Shown: positions 9,722-20,305 of the stretch, piece after piece
Position numbering within the stretch: the first letter of the stretch is position 1
Layout of the letters: each line of letters starts with the position of its first letter
Assembly (NCBI RefSeq): GCF_014207505.1
Contig: NZ_JACHGL010000002.1
Location: 125,066 to 189,065 of the forward strand
Origin: Leuconostoc carnosum
Lineage (GTDB): Bacteria; Bacillota; Bacilli; Lactobacillales; Lactobacillaceae
Direction: 5' to 3'
Length of the DNA: 64,000 nt
Program-made: the position numbers and the translations under genes
Notes under the pieces: model-generated
Seen by the model: the letters and a program-made list of their open reading frames with translations, nothing else
Databases searched by the model: none
What the model was told of the DNA's origin: nothing

Positions 9722-12223
9722 GTGTTAAAGTTAAAAAAACCTCAGAGAAACACAAGTGTTGCAGTTTTTAATAGCATTTTTATTGGCGATAATGTCTTAC
9801 TCACGATAAATCAAAAAATTGATAGATTTATTATAGAAGTTAAGTCAGATACAATCAATATACCTTTTAGTCTAGTTGATAATCGTTATAATTTAGATTT
9901 TTCAGATGTTATTGATAGTATTAAAAGACAAGGTAAACATAAAATTTATGCTCTAATTAATGATAAAAAAGCAGCAATCAGTTATCATAAGGGCACCACG
10001 ATTGATAGACAAAAAAGATATACACCTCTATTATCTAGTGAAGTTGGCTACAAGTCAGCATTTTTTTATAATGATGTGGGAGAATTTAGATTAGCTAAAT
10101 TTAGTAGTGAAAACTGGTTTGCTGTTGAAGCTGATGATCTGTCAGATATTGAAATTTTGAATGTTTCATTTGATAAGTTTGTTGACGAAAAATATCTTCA
10201 CTTGAAAGGTGAGTTAGAATATCTCAAGAATATTAAAAGCCTTTATTTGATATCAAATAAGGAGAAAATCTTTCTGAATTTCGGTATTAAAAGTAGCAGT
10301 TTAATTATTGATATGTCGAAATTAACCAATATACTAAAGCATGGCTTGGACACGATAATTTATCGCTTAGTGAGCTTATCTATAATCGAGGGAAAAGAAA
10401 AAGTTCAGTCGGTTTATATGTCCAGAGAAAAAATGAACTTGCTTGAACAATCAGAACAAAAAGCTACCAATATTTTTAAAGGACAATTATATATCGATCG
10501 GTTAGTTTTTTTTAAGATAACCAGAATGCTAAATAAAGACTTAGAGATTCAAGATAAAGTTCAGATAAAAAATAATGAACTTTATATTCCTTTACATGAA
10601 CCAGACTTATCCAAGATTACACAGGTTATGCTTAGAATCCAAAAAAATAATAAAGATCTGCCAATACAATTTAGAGTAGAAAATGGTAATCTTGTTATTC
10701 AGGAATCTCAATTTGCCCCTTTAAATCACGGTTATATTATAGAATTAATTGTTATAGATAATGAGGATAGCGAATATCATTTAGTAGACGAATCACAAAA
10801 AAAATTAGCTAATATTTATAGACATTTTGTCTTAGATGCGCATAAAAATTTAAAAACATATGCATATTTTAGTATAAATGGTCGTCTAAACTTCTATCAA
10901 ACATTTGTACCAATTGAAATACTTAAGGCTGAGAACACTTTAACCATTGATGCACGATTAGAAAATGAAGCTATTAAATTCGCAAGTGATCAACGATATG
11001 ATGCTATTGTTAAAACAAGTTATAAAACCTTTGAACCAATTGTTATTTCTGAAGAAAATGGCAGTTCGATTATTGATTTGAACCAGATTAATATTGAAAA
11101 AGGAAAAATATACGAAATCCTTCTGAAACCAGAAGGTAATTTTGATTTTTCATATGTCAAAAGTTTAAAAACGCTATCCAACGATAGTTCATTAGTTAGT
11201 TTTAATGATACGTCATTGACATTCACATCAACATTTGAACTCAAGTTAAGTGTCATTGTGACATTTTATAATACTGAAAAATATTTGAATAAACTTTTTT
11301 CATCACTATATAAACAGGGATTACATATTTCTGAATTTGAGGTTTTAGCTATTAATGACAGCTCATCTGATAATTCTTTGAAAATCGCAGAGAAATTTGC
11401 CAAGAAATACAGTAACTTCAAAATTATTACACATCAAATAAATAAAGGATTGGGAGAGGCTCGAAATACTGGGATTGATGCTGCTAGAGGTAAATATATG
11501 GCTTTTGTTGATGGAGATGACTTCATTGCTGAAGGTGCGTATAAAAAAATGTTAAAAATTATTGAATGTACTAAGTCACAAGTTATTACTGGTGGAGTTA
11601 AGCGATGGCGTAATAATAGACCAGAAATATCTTGGATGTATCGTAAGATTTTTATAAAAAACATTAAAAAAACTACATTATATAATAATCCAGAGCTAGT
11701 ATATGATTTATCAGCATGGAATAAAATATATAATAGAAAGTGGTTTGTAAGGGAAGGCTTTAGATATCCAACCATGCTTTATGAAGATGTTCCAGTAACA
11801 TTGCCAGTGTTTCAAAAAGCACAAAGTATCGATATATTTGCTGAAACAATGTATTATTGGTTTATTCGAGATCAAGTAGGGGATAAGTCAATCACTAACA
11901 AACGTACTGAATTATCAAATTTTGTAGATAGAATGAGGGCTATTCGTGCAGGTGTATCAGCATTATCGCAAAATCCTTTGGCGTTGGGTGAATATGAAAA
12001 TAAAGTACTAAAGTTAGATATTCCTATTTATCTCCGCCATTTTAGAGAAGTCGATGATGTTTATTTGAGTGTGTTAACTGATGAAATATCGTGGATATTA
12101 TCGAACTTTAGTAGAGAGGCGTTATCAGAACTTTCTAATCGAGAAATGGCGAGATTGAGATGTGTTGGAAGTGGTGATTTTGAACAACTCTTAACATATT
12201 ATGAGGAGGAGGAATTAGCATGA
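9722..12223 (+). CDS. Large protein with N-terminal beta-rich modules and C-terminal GT2 domain
   Basis: 833 aa. Residues about 506-720 form a GT2 (GT-A) glycosyltransferase: LKLSVIVTFYNTEKYLN, AINDSSSDNS, GLGEARNTGIDAARG and the DXD site FVDGDDF. The first 500 residues are a beta-rich, low-homology region of repeated strand blocks (e.g. LKTYAYFSINGRLNFYQ) that I cannot assign. Similar strand-rich regions precede the catalytic parts of neighbouring enzymes. GTG start at 9722 with GGAGAG upstream; the stop overlaps the next start (ATGA). Likely adds a sugar to the teichoic-type polymer. Confidence 0.87.
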   Translation: MLKLKKPQRNTSVAVFNSIFIGDNVLLTINQKIDRFIIEVKSDTINIPFSLVDNRYNLDFSDVIDSIKRQGKHKIYALINDKKAAISYHKGTTIDRQKRYTPLLSSEVGYKSAFFYNDVGEFRLAKFSSENWFAVEADDLSDIEILNVSFDKFVDEKYLHLKGELEYLKNIKSLYLISNKEKIFLNFGIKSSSLIIDMSKLTNILKHGLDTIIYRLVSLSIIEGKEKVQSVYMSREKMNLLEQSEQKATNIFKGQLYIDRLVFFKITRMLNKDLEIQDKVQIKNNELYIPLHEPDLSKITQVMLRIQKNNKDLPIQFRVENGNLVIQESQFAPLNHGYIIELIVIDNEDSEYHLVDESQKKLANIYRHFVLDAHKNLKTYAYFSINGRLNFYQTFVPIEILKAENTLTIDARLENEAIKFASDQRYDAIVKTSYKTFEPIVISEENGSSIIDLNQINIEKGKIYEILLKPEGNFDFSYVKSLKTLSNDSSLVSFNDTSLTFTSTFELKLSVIVTFYNTEKYLNKLFSSLYKQGLHISEFEVLAINDSSSDNSLKIAEKFAKKYSNFKIITHQINKGLGEARNTGIDAARGKYMAFVDGDDFIAEGAYKKMLKIIECTKSQVITGGVKRWRNNRPEISWMYRKIFIKNIKKTTLYNNPELVYDLSAWNKIYNRKWFVREGFRYPTMLYEDVPVTLPVFQKAQSIDIFAETMYYWFIRDQVGDKSITNKRTELSNFVDRMRAIRAGVSALSQNPLALGEYENKVLKLDIPIYLRHFREVDDVYLSVLTDEISWILSNFSREALSELSNREMARLRCVGSGDFEQLLTYYEEEELA

Positions 12224-14955
12224 ACTTAGAGAGCCAGATTTCTGGAAATTTAACAGTTTCTGATATTACAAAGCGAAATAATAATTGGTCATTAAAAATC
12301 AAAAACAATTTAAAGTTAGATGGGAATATATTTGATTTAAATACGATTGAAAACTTCACTTTGAGACTTTTGGGGCAGGATGCAATTAACGATGGTGAAA
12401 TTGACTACGAAGAAGACCATTTATTACTAGATATCGATTTAACAAAGATTGCGTCACAGAATATTAAAAATGATATTATTCCGGTGATTGGGGAAATTGT
12501 AACCAGTCAAGGAATCTTCACTGTTGAAGTATTAGCATGGAATGGTACTGTCATTCGTGAAGTACTTGAAGAAAATAGTATTCAGCGATATGGTATTGGT
12601 AGAACTGAGAATAACCTTTTTATTGCGTGGGCGTATGATAAAACATTAATGATAGAAAATATAGATATTGTAGATTACCAAATGTTTGTATCATTAAATA
12701 AACCGGTCAATACGTTGATAACATTGGTTCAATCAGGTAGTGAGATAGAAATAAAACCATCAGCTAATCAGTTAGTGTTTGATCTTGAACCCATTGATTT
12801 TAACAAGACACAAACATTGACATTTAATAGTGAGTCTGTTCTGACTTTTAATCTTGAAAACAAGAATCAAATTTTCGATATTAAAGGGCGCGCAGTGACT
12901 TTTAATTATGATAGTTTGGGTAGACCACAAATTGATATAGATTACAGACCAATACTGATTTCAAATTTAGAAAAGATTGATAATGAACTGCTAATTGATT
13001 TTTCAGTACCTGCATCATTTATGCAGCTTGATGATGACATAGTTTCAGATGACTTGATAAATATAGTAATCAGTCAAAAAGAAGACAAATTTGGCATGAT
13101 GTCAGTCAATAAAATCAGTCAAAATGAACATACTATAAATTATCATGCCCGAATATCTATGGATAACATGCCATTTGGTATTTACGATCTAAAAATGGTT
13201 ATTTTAAATCATAAATACAGTATCATGCGATCAGGTGTTTTAAGATTAGGAAATATCAGGAATACATTTTCTGATATTTCCTTTGAGCATGATGTCAAAA
13301 TTATTGAAGATAGTTTGAGAAAAAACCATCCTATACTTATTGAACATACGACGCAATTACCTCAAATAAATGATTGGCAAAAAAATATTAGACATACTGC
13401 TCAAAAGAGATGGGCACAAGATTATACACATTATAGAGAATCATTACCGGTAGTACAAAACACGATTTTATATGAATCTTTTTTTGGTGCTGGATTAGTA
13501 GACAATCCTTACGCTATTTTTAGATATATATTACAAAATGACGAACATAATAAATATACGCATATTATTATTGTTAATAATATAAATTCACAACATCTTG
13601 ATCGATTTAGAGAACTCGAAAATGTAATATTTGTGAAGTACAACTCACCCGAGTATAAGCGCTGGTTAGCAGTGTCAGAATTTTTAATATTCAATACATC
13701 AACGGCGCACTATTTTGCTGCGCGTGACGAGCAAAAAGTTTGGCAAACGTGGCATGGTGTTCCCTTAAAAGCATTGGGACGTGACATGAAGCAGACTCGC
13801 GGGGCAAATCGTAATGTTATTAGAAGTTTTTCACAAGCTACACTGATGACAAATCCAAACATGTATACACAAGAGAGAGTTGTGGATACATTGGATATTG
13901 GTGATATTCACAAAGCACAAAAAATATTAGCAAGTTATCCAAGGTTGGAACGTGTTCAAAATGCAAAGAGCGAGAATTACCGTGAGAATGTTTTAGCAAA
14001 TACCCTTAAAATTGATCCAACGAAAAAAATTGTGCTTTACGCGCCGACATGGCGTGGTGAAAATGGTAATTATAAAGATGTTGCGGCAGATTATTTAAAA
14101 CAAATCGAAATTTTTAAGAAATATCTGCCGAATGATTACCAATTGTTATTAAAGCCGCATATTAACGCCATGAAATTTATTAAACGAGCACCAGTTGAAA
14201 TTGTTCCCAGTGACTTAGAGGTTAATGAAGTGTTATCTGTGACTGATGTGCTCATTTCAGATTATTCAAGTATTATTTTTGATTTTTACTTTACAGGGCG
14301 TCCAACTATAAATTGGATGTATGATAAAGAAACATATGCTAAAAATGCAGGTTTTTATCCTGAAATATTCTCAGAATTAGTATGGGCAACAGACGATGAA
14401 AACCAATTAGCGTGGATGTTAAGCAATCTAAACGAATATCCTAAAGAAAACACGCCATTTATTGAATTTTATGAGGATGATTTGAAAAAAACTGTTAGTG
14501 CATTTTTAAATGATACAACAGAAATTGCTGAAGATATAAAAGCAACTGATTTATACATTATATATGCAGAAGATTTTAAAAAAGAACCGCAAAACATTAT
14601 AAATCGTATTAAGCAACTTCAAAATGGTGACAAGGTTATTTCATTACTACATATTGGTAATTATAGTAAGCAAGACAATTGGATGTTTAATTTATTGCCA
14701 AATGATGTCCGTAACTTCTATCGTGTGGGTGAACCGGATATTACTATGGCAGAATATGTATCTGTGCAAAAAATGGTAAATGATTTTTTACTGAATGAAT
14801 TTGATAATCAGAGACTCGTTGAATTCTTTTGTCGTGAATTAAAAAGAGAAGTTGGAGACATTTTTGTTAAGAAAATTCATGCTATGAATGCGGTTAAAGA
14901 AAATGATTACATAAGTAGAATCTTCTTAAATCTAACAGATAATCGAAAAAAGTAA
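12220..14955 (+). CDS. CDP-glycerol glycerophosphotransferase-like (TagF/TagB family) with long N-terminal region
   Basis: 911 aa. The catalytic GT-B part (residues about 420-740) has the family signatures WQTWHGVPLKALG, YAPTWRGE, LLLKPHIN and TDVLISDYSSIIFDF. These enzymes move glycerol phosphate from CDP-glycerol onto a growing polyol-phosphate chain on the inner membrane face. The N-terminal 380 residues are strand-rich and unassigned, and about 150 residues follow the catalytic part. Start in the ATGA overlap with the gene before. TagD at 19720 would supply CDP-glycerol. Whether this copy is primer, polymerase or decorating enzyme cannot be told from sequence. Confidence 0.9.
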   Translation: MNLESQISGNLTVSDITKRNNNWSLKIKNNLKLDGNIFDLNTIENFTLRLLGQDAINDGEIDYEEDHLLLDIDLTKIASQNIKNDIIPVIGEIVTSQGIFTVEVLAWNGTVIREVLEENSIQRYGIGRTENNLFIAWAYDKTLMIENIDIVDYQMFVSLNKPVNTLITLVQSGSEIEIKPSANQLVFDLEPIDFNKTQTLTFNSESVLTFNLENKNQIFDIKGRAVTFNYDSLGRPQIDIDYRPILISNLEKIDNELLIDFSVPASFMQLDDDIVSDDLINIVISQKEDKFGMMSVNKISQNEHTINYHARISMDNMPFGIYDLKMVILNHKYSIMRSGVLRLGNIRNTFSDISFEHDVKIIEDSLRKNHPILIEHTTQLPQINDWQKNIRHTAQKRWAQDYTHYRESLPVVQNTILYESFFGAGLVDNPYAIFRYILQNDEHNKYTHIIIVNNINSQHLDRFRELENVIFVKYNSPEYKRWLAVSEFLIFNTSTAHYFAARDEQKVWQTWHGVPLKALGRDMKQTRGANRNVIRSFSQATLMTNPNMYTQERVVDTLDIGDIHKAQKILASYPRLERVQNAKSENYRENVLANTLKIDPTKKIVLYAPTWRGENGNYKDVAADYLKQIEIFKKYLPNDYQLLLKPHINAMKFIKRAPVEIVPSDLEVNEVLSVTDVLISDYSSIIFDFYFTGRPTINWMYDKETYAKNAGFYPEIFSELVWATDDENQLAWMLSNLNEYPKENTPFIEFYEDDLKKTVSAFLNDTTEIAEDIKATDLYIIYAEDFKKEPQNIINRIKQLQNGDKVISLLHIGNYSKQDNWMFNLLPNDVRNFYRVGEPDITMAEYVSVQKMVNDFLLNEFDNQRLVEFFCRELKREVGDIFVKKIHAMNAVKENDYISRIFLNLTDNRKK

Positions 14956-14986
14956 TAACACCTAATTAAGTGAGGAAAAGAGTCTT

Positions 14987-15877
14987 ATGACTGATAATAA
15001 ACTTCTAAACACAATTATTGGTATACGAGCTGTGCAGTATAACTCTGATATTGATTATATACATCAAATCGCAAAAAAAATATTTCCAGAATTCCCTATT
15101 TATATTATTGTGGATTGTACTAATGGTAAAGATCTTGATGAATTTCCAGATTATATGAATGTGATAGAAATGAATGATAATCTATTAGAATTAATGGGAC
15201 TTTATTATAAAGAAAAAAAAATAGGTTGGGTGGCCGGAGATTATGCGTATTATGCATGTTTGAAGTATGGTTGGGATTATATGTGGCTTCTGGAACCTGA
15301 CTTATTTATTGGACAAGATGCTTTTGAAATGCTAAATAGTGTACAAAATATGAATATAGACCTTATTGGAACTAACATTGGTATCCGTAGCACTAATTGG
15401 CCATGGACAAACAGATTACGAGCAACGACCAGTTTTCACACAGTATCAGGAGTTTTTTTTCCAATCACTAGAGTTTCCAGAAGATTAGCATTGGAATCTT
15501 TGAAAATACGCCAAGAAATATCAACCAAAATTAAAGATAGTGAATTACGTAGAGAAGTCCCCAATGATGAATCGGTGATAGCAACAACGTGTAATTGGAA
15601 AAGATACAGTAGTATTGATTTACGAGAAAAATATCCAAAACTTTTTACAAATTTTGGTTGGCGAAAGCGCTTTGATAAATCATTACTACAATCAGGTGTA
15701 GTACATCCGGCCCATGATACACCAATTTTTATTGAAAAAGTTATTAAAGAGATGAATTTAGTTTTTCAATCATCTCCTGTATATAGCAGTTTTATGCAAA
15801 CTAGTTTAAAAAACAAAAATAATATATTATCTGCTGTATTCAACTTGAATACTAATAATAATTTATCCGATAAATAG
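14987..15877 (+). CDS. Putative GT-A-like glycosyltransferase
   Basis: 296 aa with no membrane segment. The layout looks like a nucleotide-sugar transferase: an N-terminal beta strand (LLNTIIGIRAVQYNSD), FPIYIIVDCTNG, a central acidic motif WLLEPDLFIG in the place of DXD, and a C-terminal VVHPAHDTPIF with histidines that could bind metal. I cannot name the family. Position between a TagF-like gene and a DUF6270-like gene suggests a role in making or decorating the same polymer. Confidence 0.72.
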   Translation: MTDNKLLNTIIGIRAVQYNSDIDYIHQIAKKIFPEFPIYIIVDCTNGKDLDEFPDYMNVIEMNDNLLELMGLYYKEKKIGWVAGDYAYYACLKYGWDYMWLLEPDLFIGQDAFEMLNSVQNMNIDLIGTNIGIRSTNWPWTNRLRATTSFHTVSGVFFPITRVSRRLALESLKIRQEISTKIKDSELRREVPNDESVIATTCNWKRYSSIDLREKYPKLFTNFGWRKRFDKSLLQSGVVHPAHDTPIFIEKVIKEMNLVFQSSPVYSSFMQTSLKNKNNILSAVFNLNTNNNLSDK

Positions 15878-15967
15878 ATTAATAAAGATATATGTGTGTA
15901 ATCAAATTATTCTATTTTGGAAGTATTTGATTAATTTTAATGATAGGGGGTAATTAAGGTAGATATT

Positions 15968-17815
15968 ATGTTATTAAAGATAAGCAAAGAGAATAATACA
16001 AAGATATTGATTACTGGTGACGTTTTATCAGAAGATATTTATGTTACTCAAAAATTAACTGGGAAAAGGTTATATAATGAAGCACCTGAGTATTTGCCTA
16101 TCAAGTTAATTAACCAAAAAAAGGGATATGTAACCATTCCTATTCGAGAAAGGAAATATGGAAATGTTTTTGAAATAAAAGGTATTTCTGATAATATTCA
16201 GATAGATTTTGATAAAAATTTGAATAAAGTTGGAAGTTTTCAATTTAAATTTAATCAAGAGATTATATTAGAGCGATTTAAAATGAAGCAAATTGCTTCA
16301 AATCGTTTTTATATTGAGGGCGGTTCTGGAGAAAAGTTAACTCTCTATGCTAGAAGGAGAATTTTTCCTAATAATGGCGATGAATATGCAGTTGAAGAAT
16401 GTGAAATTCAAACAGAGGATCGTTATGTCCAGATATCTTTTATAGATCTTTCAGAAAGAATGTCGTTGACTGATAGAGATATTGTTGACTTCTTTATCAA
16501 GACACCATCTGGGAAATATATTAATATTTATACTGATAGTTTAGAGAATGAATGGAAAAGCGCAGGAAGTAATTTAAAATATATTCTATATAAAACAAAA
16601 ATCAATACCTTTGCATTACGAGTGGCAACAAATGTTAGACGCTATATATCTGATGCATTTTTCGATATTGAAGATGATAGCATAGTAATCCAATTATCAA
16701 GCCCCGTTAGAGATTTAGATGTTCAAATTGAAAATGTGAGATTTGTAGAGTTTAACAAAAGTGGAACTCGAGAACAACATGGTAGTTCTCTTCAGTATCA
16801 AATGCATGAAAATACCATTAAATTAGACTTGAATCATTTCGTTGGTGAATTATCAAGAGGCCGTTGCAAATACAATGGGTATTTAACTTTTTATGAAAGT
16901 AATGCTGTTATTCGTAGTGTTCTAAAATTACCTCAAGTAGCATCTATTCATTCTTCAACAAAAAACATGACCCTAAAAGTTACACAAAATGATTTGGGCG
17001 AAGCAATCTTTAATTTCCTACTTGTAATTAATCCAGAACCAGTACGAATTGCTGTACTTGGATCTAGTCATACTAGGCCTATGTTCACGTCAAGCTCATA
17101 TTATAATCCAGACTATAAAAGATATTTTTCTGTTGTTTATACCCAATTTCATAGCTCTATTAGATCGTTAGTGAGTAATCAACCAATAAATTTCGAAGAA
17201 AAAATGTATCCTAATCGACCGCAGACCTCATTGAAGTATGTTAGGACTGATTTGGAAAAAACTTTTTGGCAAGATTTAAAAAAAGAAAATGCAGATTATT
17301 TTTTGTTGGATATATATATTGATGTACAAATGGGAGTTTTTGAATTTGGAGATGGTAGAATTATTTCTTATAATTCTTATCAGGCGGAATCTGACTTTGT
17401 TGTGAATAATGCAAATCTGGGAGTTAAATTAAGTACAATTCAAAATGATTCAAAGTACTTTGAAAAGTTTTCAGCAGCGGTTAAAATTTTTAAGCAAAAA
17501 ATATTATCGATCTTTAAAGAAGATCAGATTATAATACATTTGTTTGATATGAATTTTGAGTATAAAAGCAAGGGCGGATTAGTTAGTGAATATTCTCAAA
17601 AAAAGCACACTATTTCGAGACTGAATTATGATGCAACAAGACTTCAACAAGTTTTAACAGAATGTTTTTCTAGGGCAAGAATATTAGACACTCGAAATGG
17701 TCCGTGGATTGGTGATGAAAATATGCCTTTGGGAAATATGCCACATCATTATGAGAGCAAATACTATAAGAATATGTTTACCTTATTTTTGAAAGTAATT
17801 GCTGGCGAAAAATAA
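15968..17815 (+). CDS. DUF6270/SGNH-like protein with beta-rich N-terminus
   Basis: 615 aa. The last 250 residues look like a DUF6270-type SGNH domain: VLGSSHTRPMF (candidate nucleophile Ser, residue about 365), DYFLLDIYID in the middle, and PHHYESKYY near the end holding the likely catalytic His. The first 350 residues are strand-rich and resemble the N-terminal regions of the neighbouring large enzymes. SGNH-type proteins in such clusters often add or remove acyl or related groups on polysaccharides; that role is inference. Confidence 0.72.
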   Translation: MLLKISKENNTKILITGDVLSEDIYVTQKLTGKRLYNEAPEYLPIKLINQKKGYVTIPIRERKYGNVFEIKGISDNIQIDFDKNLNKVGSFQFKFNQEIILERFKMKQIASNRFYIEGGSGEKLTLYARRRIFPNNGDEYAVEECEIQTEDRYVQISFIDLSERMSLTDRDIVDFFIKTPSGKYINIYTDSLENEWKSAGSNLKYILYKTKINTFALRVATNVRRYISDAFFDIEDDSIVIQLSSPVRDLDVQIENVRFVEFNKSGTREQHGSSLQYQMHENTIKLDLNHFVGELSRGRCKYNGYLTFYESNAVIRSVLKLPQVASIHSSTKNMTLKVTQNDLGEAIFNFLLVINPEPVRIAVLGSSHTRPMFTSSSYYNPDYKRYFSVVYTQFHSSIRSLVSNQPINFEEKMYPNRPQTSLKYVRTDLEKTFWQDLKKENADYFLLDIYIDVQMGVFEFGDGRIISYNSYQAESDFVVNNANLGVKLSTIQNDSKYFEKFSAAVKIFKQKILSIFKEDQIIIHLFDMNFEYKSKGGLVSEYSQKKHTISRLNYDATRLQQVLTECFSRARILDTRNGPWIGDENMPLGNMPHHYESKYYKNMFTLFLKVIAGEK

Positions 17816-17843
17816 ATTGGTTGTAAGGAAAGGAAGTATTATT

Positions 17844-18230
17844 TTGAAAAATATTATGTTGGCAATGTTTTATATTATCATAGGAATAGTGTTAAGCCTT
17901 GTTTTCTATTTTGTTGTAGATAATAAAGCTAATAAAAATCAGTTATTACAGAACGGAAAATATAAAGTTATTAATGAAAAATCTCAGACATGGTTTGGAA
18001 AGGAGGTTAGTGTAGAGAATAATACAATGACTTCGGATAAAAATGGAAAATGGCACATCATTGTAAATATGAACGATAAGGCTGAGCATGAAGGTAAGGT
18101 GGTATTTCAAAGATTTGGGAATGCCAAGACTAATGTATATAATGTTAAATACAACGATAAAAAATTATATTTTTATAATATTGTAGATGGAAAATCGACC
18201 GCCAAATCAATTGTATTACAAGAAAAGTAA
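17844..18230 (+). CDS. Small membrane-anchored protein of unknown function
   Basis: About 128 aa from a TTG at 17844, chosen for the AGGAAG seven bases upstream; an ATG lies at 17856 and a longer open frame reaches back to 17799. One N-terminal membrane segment (LAMFYIIIGIVLSLVFYFVV) is followed by a mostly beta, charged domain predicted outside (YKVINEKSQTWFG, GKWHIIVNM). The topology fits a small cell-surface protein. I do not recognise the family. It overlaps or abuts the end of the DUF6270-like gene, so it is probably co-transcribed. Confidence 0.6.
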   Translation: MKNIMLAMFYIIIGIVLSLVFYFVVDNKANKNQLLQNGKYKVINEKSQTWFGKEVSVENNTMTSDKNGKWHIIVNMNDKAEHEGKVVFQRFGNAKTNVYNVKYNDKKLYFYNIVDGKSTAKSIVLQEK

Positions 18231-18342
18231 CTTACTATTTTTATATCTTTTGTGTTGAACACCTAAAATATTGGTACTTCATGAAGACAACCAGACAAAG
18301 TCAACATAATTTATTTTGAGGATAAAACACGCATTTTTTTAA

Positions 18343-19698
18343 AATCTATTTAATTGGAAAATCTCAGTCAAAATTGTTTCCTCAAATCTAAATGATTGGA
18401 CAAATAAATGCGTTGTCGTCTTTGGTGACAGTATTATTGCCGGGCAAGAAAAAATTCGTGAACAAACACCATTTCGTGATATTGTTTACGCTAAATTAGC
18501 TGCCTATAAACTTAATACGAAAAAATTTGATAATTTTTCGGAAACAGGTACTGGTCAATTTAAAGGACAGCATAATTTAGACAAAGCAACGGGATGGATA
18601 CATGATTTTAAGGGTGTTATTTCACATTATCAACAAGATATATCGTTAGCAAATATTGGTATAATTGCGTACGGGAATAATGACTGGAAACAATTATCTT
18701 CGAATGGTATGAGTCACTCAATCAAGGATGTAAAGATAGAATTGATTAAGAATATTCAATCAAGTACACCAATTAATCCAAAAATACAATTAATTGGTGT
18801 ACTTGAGACTGTGGCTTTTCGTGAGGGAAGGTCGGCTTGGTATTTAAATGGGCCGAATGGTTTTTCCTATGAAGATATGGTTTCAACATACATGAGTGTT
18901 TATCAACAGTTGAATGTACAAATATTTGATTTACGTGATTATTATCTTGGTAATGGTTGTGATGAATATGTTGATGGCCGAGATCATTTCACTAAGAAAA
19001 TGCATGAAAAAATTGCGTGGGCAATGTCTGATTTTGTACTGAATGGGTATAATCCTAGTTTATGTAAACGAGGAGAAAAAAACTATATTGTATCAACTGA
19101 TTTATATAGTGACAATTTCACATCTGAGATTAATCTTCTCAAAGGAGGAGCAATTAGTCGCATTCAAAAATCAGGTAAACAGGTAATCGTTCTGATAGAT
19201 AGCCCTAATAAGCAATTAGTTGCAGATGCGTTGCCTGATAACGTTGAGGTCATTAATTTATCAGATTTTTATCTGAAATATTATTCTCAGTATTTAGGCT
19301 ATAAAGGTAAGAATGTAAGCATTTCTGATTTTCTTAGGATAGAAGATGTTGACGGACAAAAAATATACAAACTTTATACTATGAATGCACAGTGGGTTGA
19401 ATTTACACACCGGTATTGGTTAATTAATTATTGGATTAGCCATATAGTATCAACAAATGATACTATTATGTCTATTACTAGTGATACTGATATTATTTTG
19501 AGTAAATATATTTTTTAAAAAAGGATATTTAATTTTATTGATCGCAGGGATGCTGATAAAGATTTTAAAAGAATAGAGAATGTTTTTAAAGATGGTCTTT
19601 ATAAACGAGAACTATATAGTAATGATGAGCTAGTTATTGACAATCTTATTTCTGTAACAACTGACTCACCATTCTATAAATTACTCAGTGATAATTAA
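18343..19698 (+). pseudogene. Decayed SGNH-hydrolase gene (no start, internal stop)
   Basis: The frame is open from 18343 and encodes VVVFGDSIIAGQE (GDS block with the nucleophile Ser), IGIIAYGNND (block III Asn) and a block V candidate VDGRDHFT, so it was an SGNH/GDSL hydrolase, with a second domain after about 19070. There is no ATG, GTG or TTG in frame before 18709, and that ATG would cut off the catalytic block. A TAA at 19516 interrupts the frame; in the same frame coding-like sequence resumes (KRIFNFIDRRDADKDFKRIE) to a TAA at 19696. Just upstream, another frame reads FEDKTRIFLKSI and stops at 18351, suggesting an earlier frameshift in a T/A run. Best read as a broken polymer-modifying gene. 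Confidence 0.72.
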
Positions 19699-19719
19699 GC
19701 TTTTGAAAAGAGAGGAATT

Positions 19720-20148
19720 ATGAAAAGAATAATAACGTACGGTACATTTGATATGCTTCATTATGGGCACATTAATTTATTAAAACGAGCTAAAGAAATG
19801 GGCGATTATTTGATTGTTGCCTTATCAACAGATGAATTCAACTGGGACTCTAAACAAAAGAAAACTTATTTTTCGTATGAAAAACGTAAACAATTACTTG
19901 AAGCAATTCGTTTTGTTGACTTGGTCATTCCCGAAGAATCTTGGGATCAAAAAACAAAAGATGTGAAATTATATCAAGCGGATAAATTCGTAATGGGTGA
20001 TGATTGGCGTGGGCAATTTGATTTTATTCAAGAAGAAACAGATACAGAAGTTGTATATTTAGAACGAACACCCGAAATTTCAACGACACAAATTAAAAAA
20101 GATTTAAATGCTAAAAACTTGGCGACCAAGCACGAATCCAAAATTTGA
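19720..20148 (+). CDS. tagD: Glycerol-3-phosphate cytidylyltransferase TagD/TarD
   Basis: Makes CDP-glycerol from CTP and sn-glycerol-3-phosphate, the donor for teichoic acid synthesis. 142 aa, the family's usual size. The nucleotidylyltransferase signature GTFDMLHYGHINLL (HXGH) is at residues about 8-21, RYVD-like and WDQKTKDV follow, and the C-terminal ISTTQIKK motif is present. AGAGAGG lies before ATG 19720. It anchors the identity of the cluster as teichoic-acid-like and feeds the three CDP-glycerol glycerophosphotransferase-like proteins. Confidence 0.95.
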   Translation: MKRIITYGTFDMLHYGHINLLKRAKEMGDYLIVALSTDEFNWDSKQKKTYFSYEKRKQLLEAIRFVDLVIPEESWDQKTKDVKLYQADKFVMGDDWRGQFDFIQEETDTEVVYLERTPEISTTQIKKDLNAKNLATKHESKI

Positions 20149-20157
20149 CAACATAAT

Positions 20158-20218
20158 AATGACTGCATGGTTGTGAGGACAAGATGGTATCGTTTGTTAC
20201 AGCTGTGGTCATTTTTTT
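20158..20218 (+). terminator. Probable intrinsic terminator after tagD
   Basis: The outer stem AATGACTGCA (20158-20167) pairs with TGTGGTCATT (20204-20213) with two wobbles, has an inner imperfect hairpin, and runs into seven T's (20212-20218). The branched shape lowers confidence. Confidence 0.5.
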
Positions 20219-20305
20219 GTATGTTAATTATTTTTATCTTTTTTGGCTACTAGGAACTTGTTGTAAAATTATTGTCGTAATTCTCAAATATTAAGGTGAA
20301 TTTAT

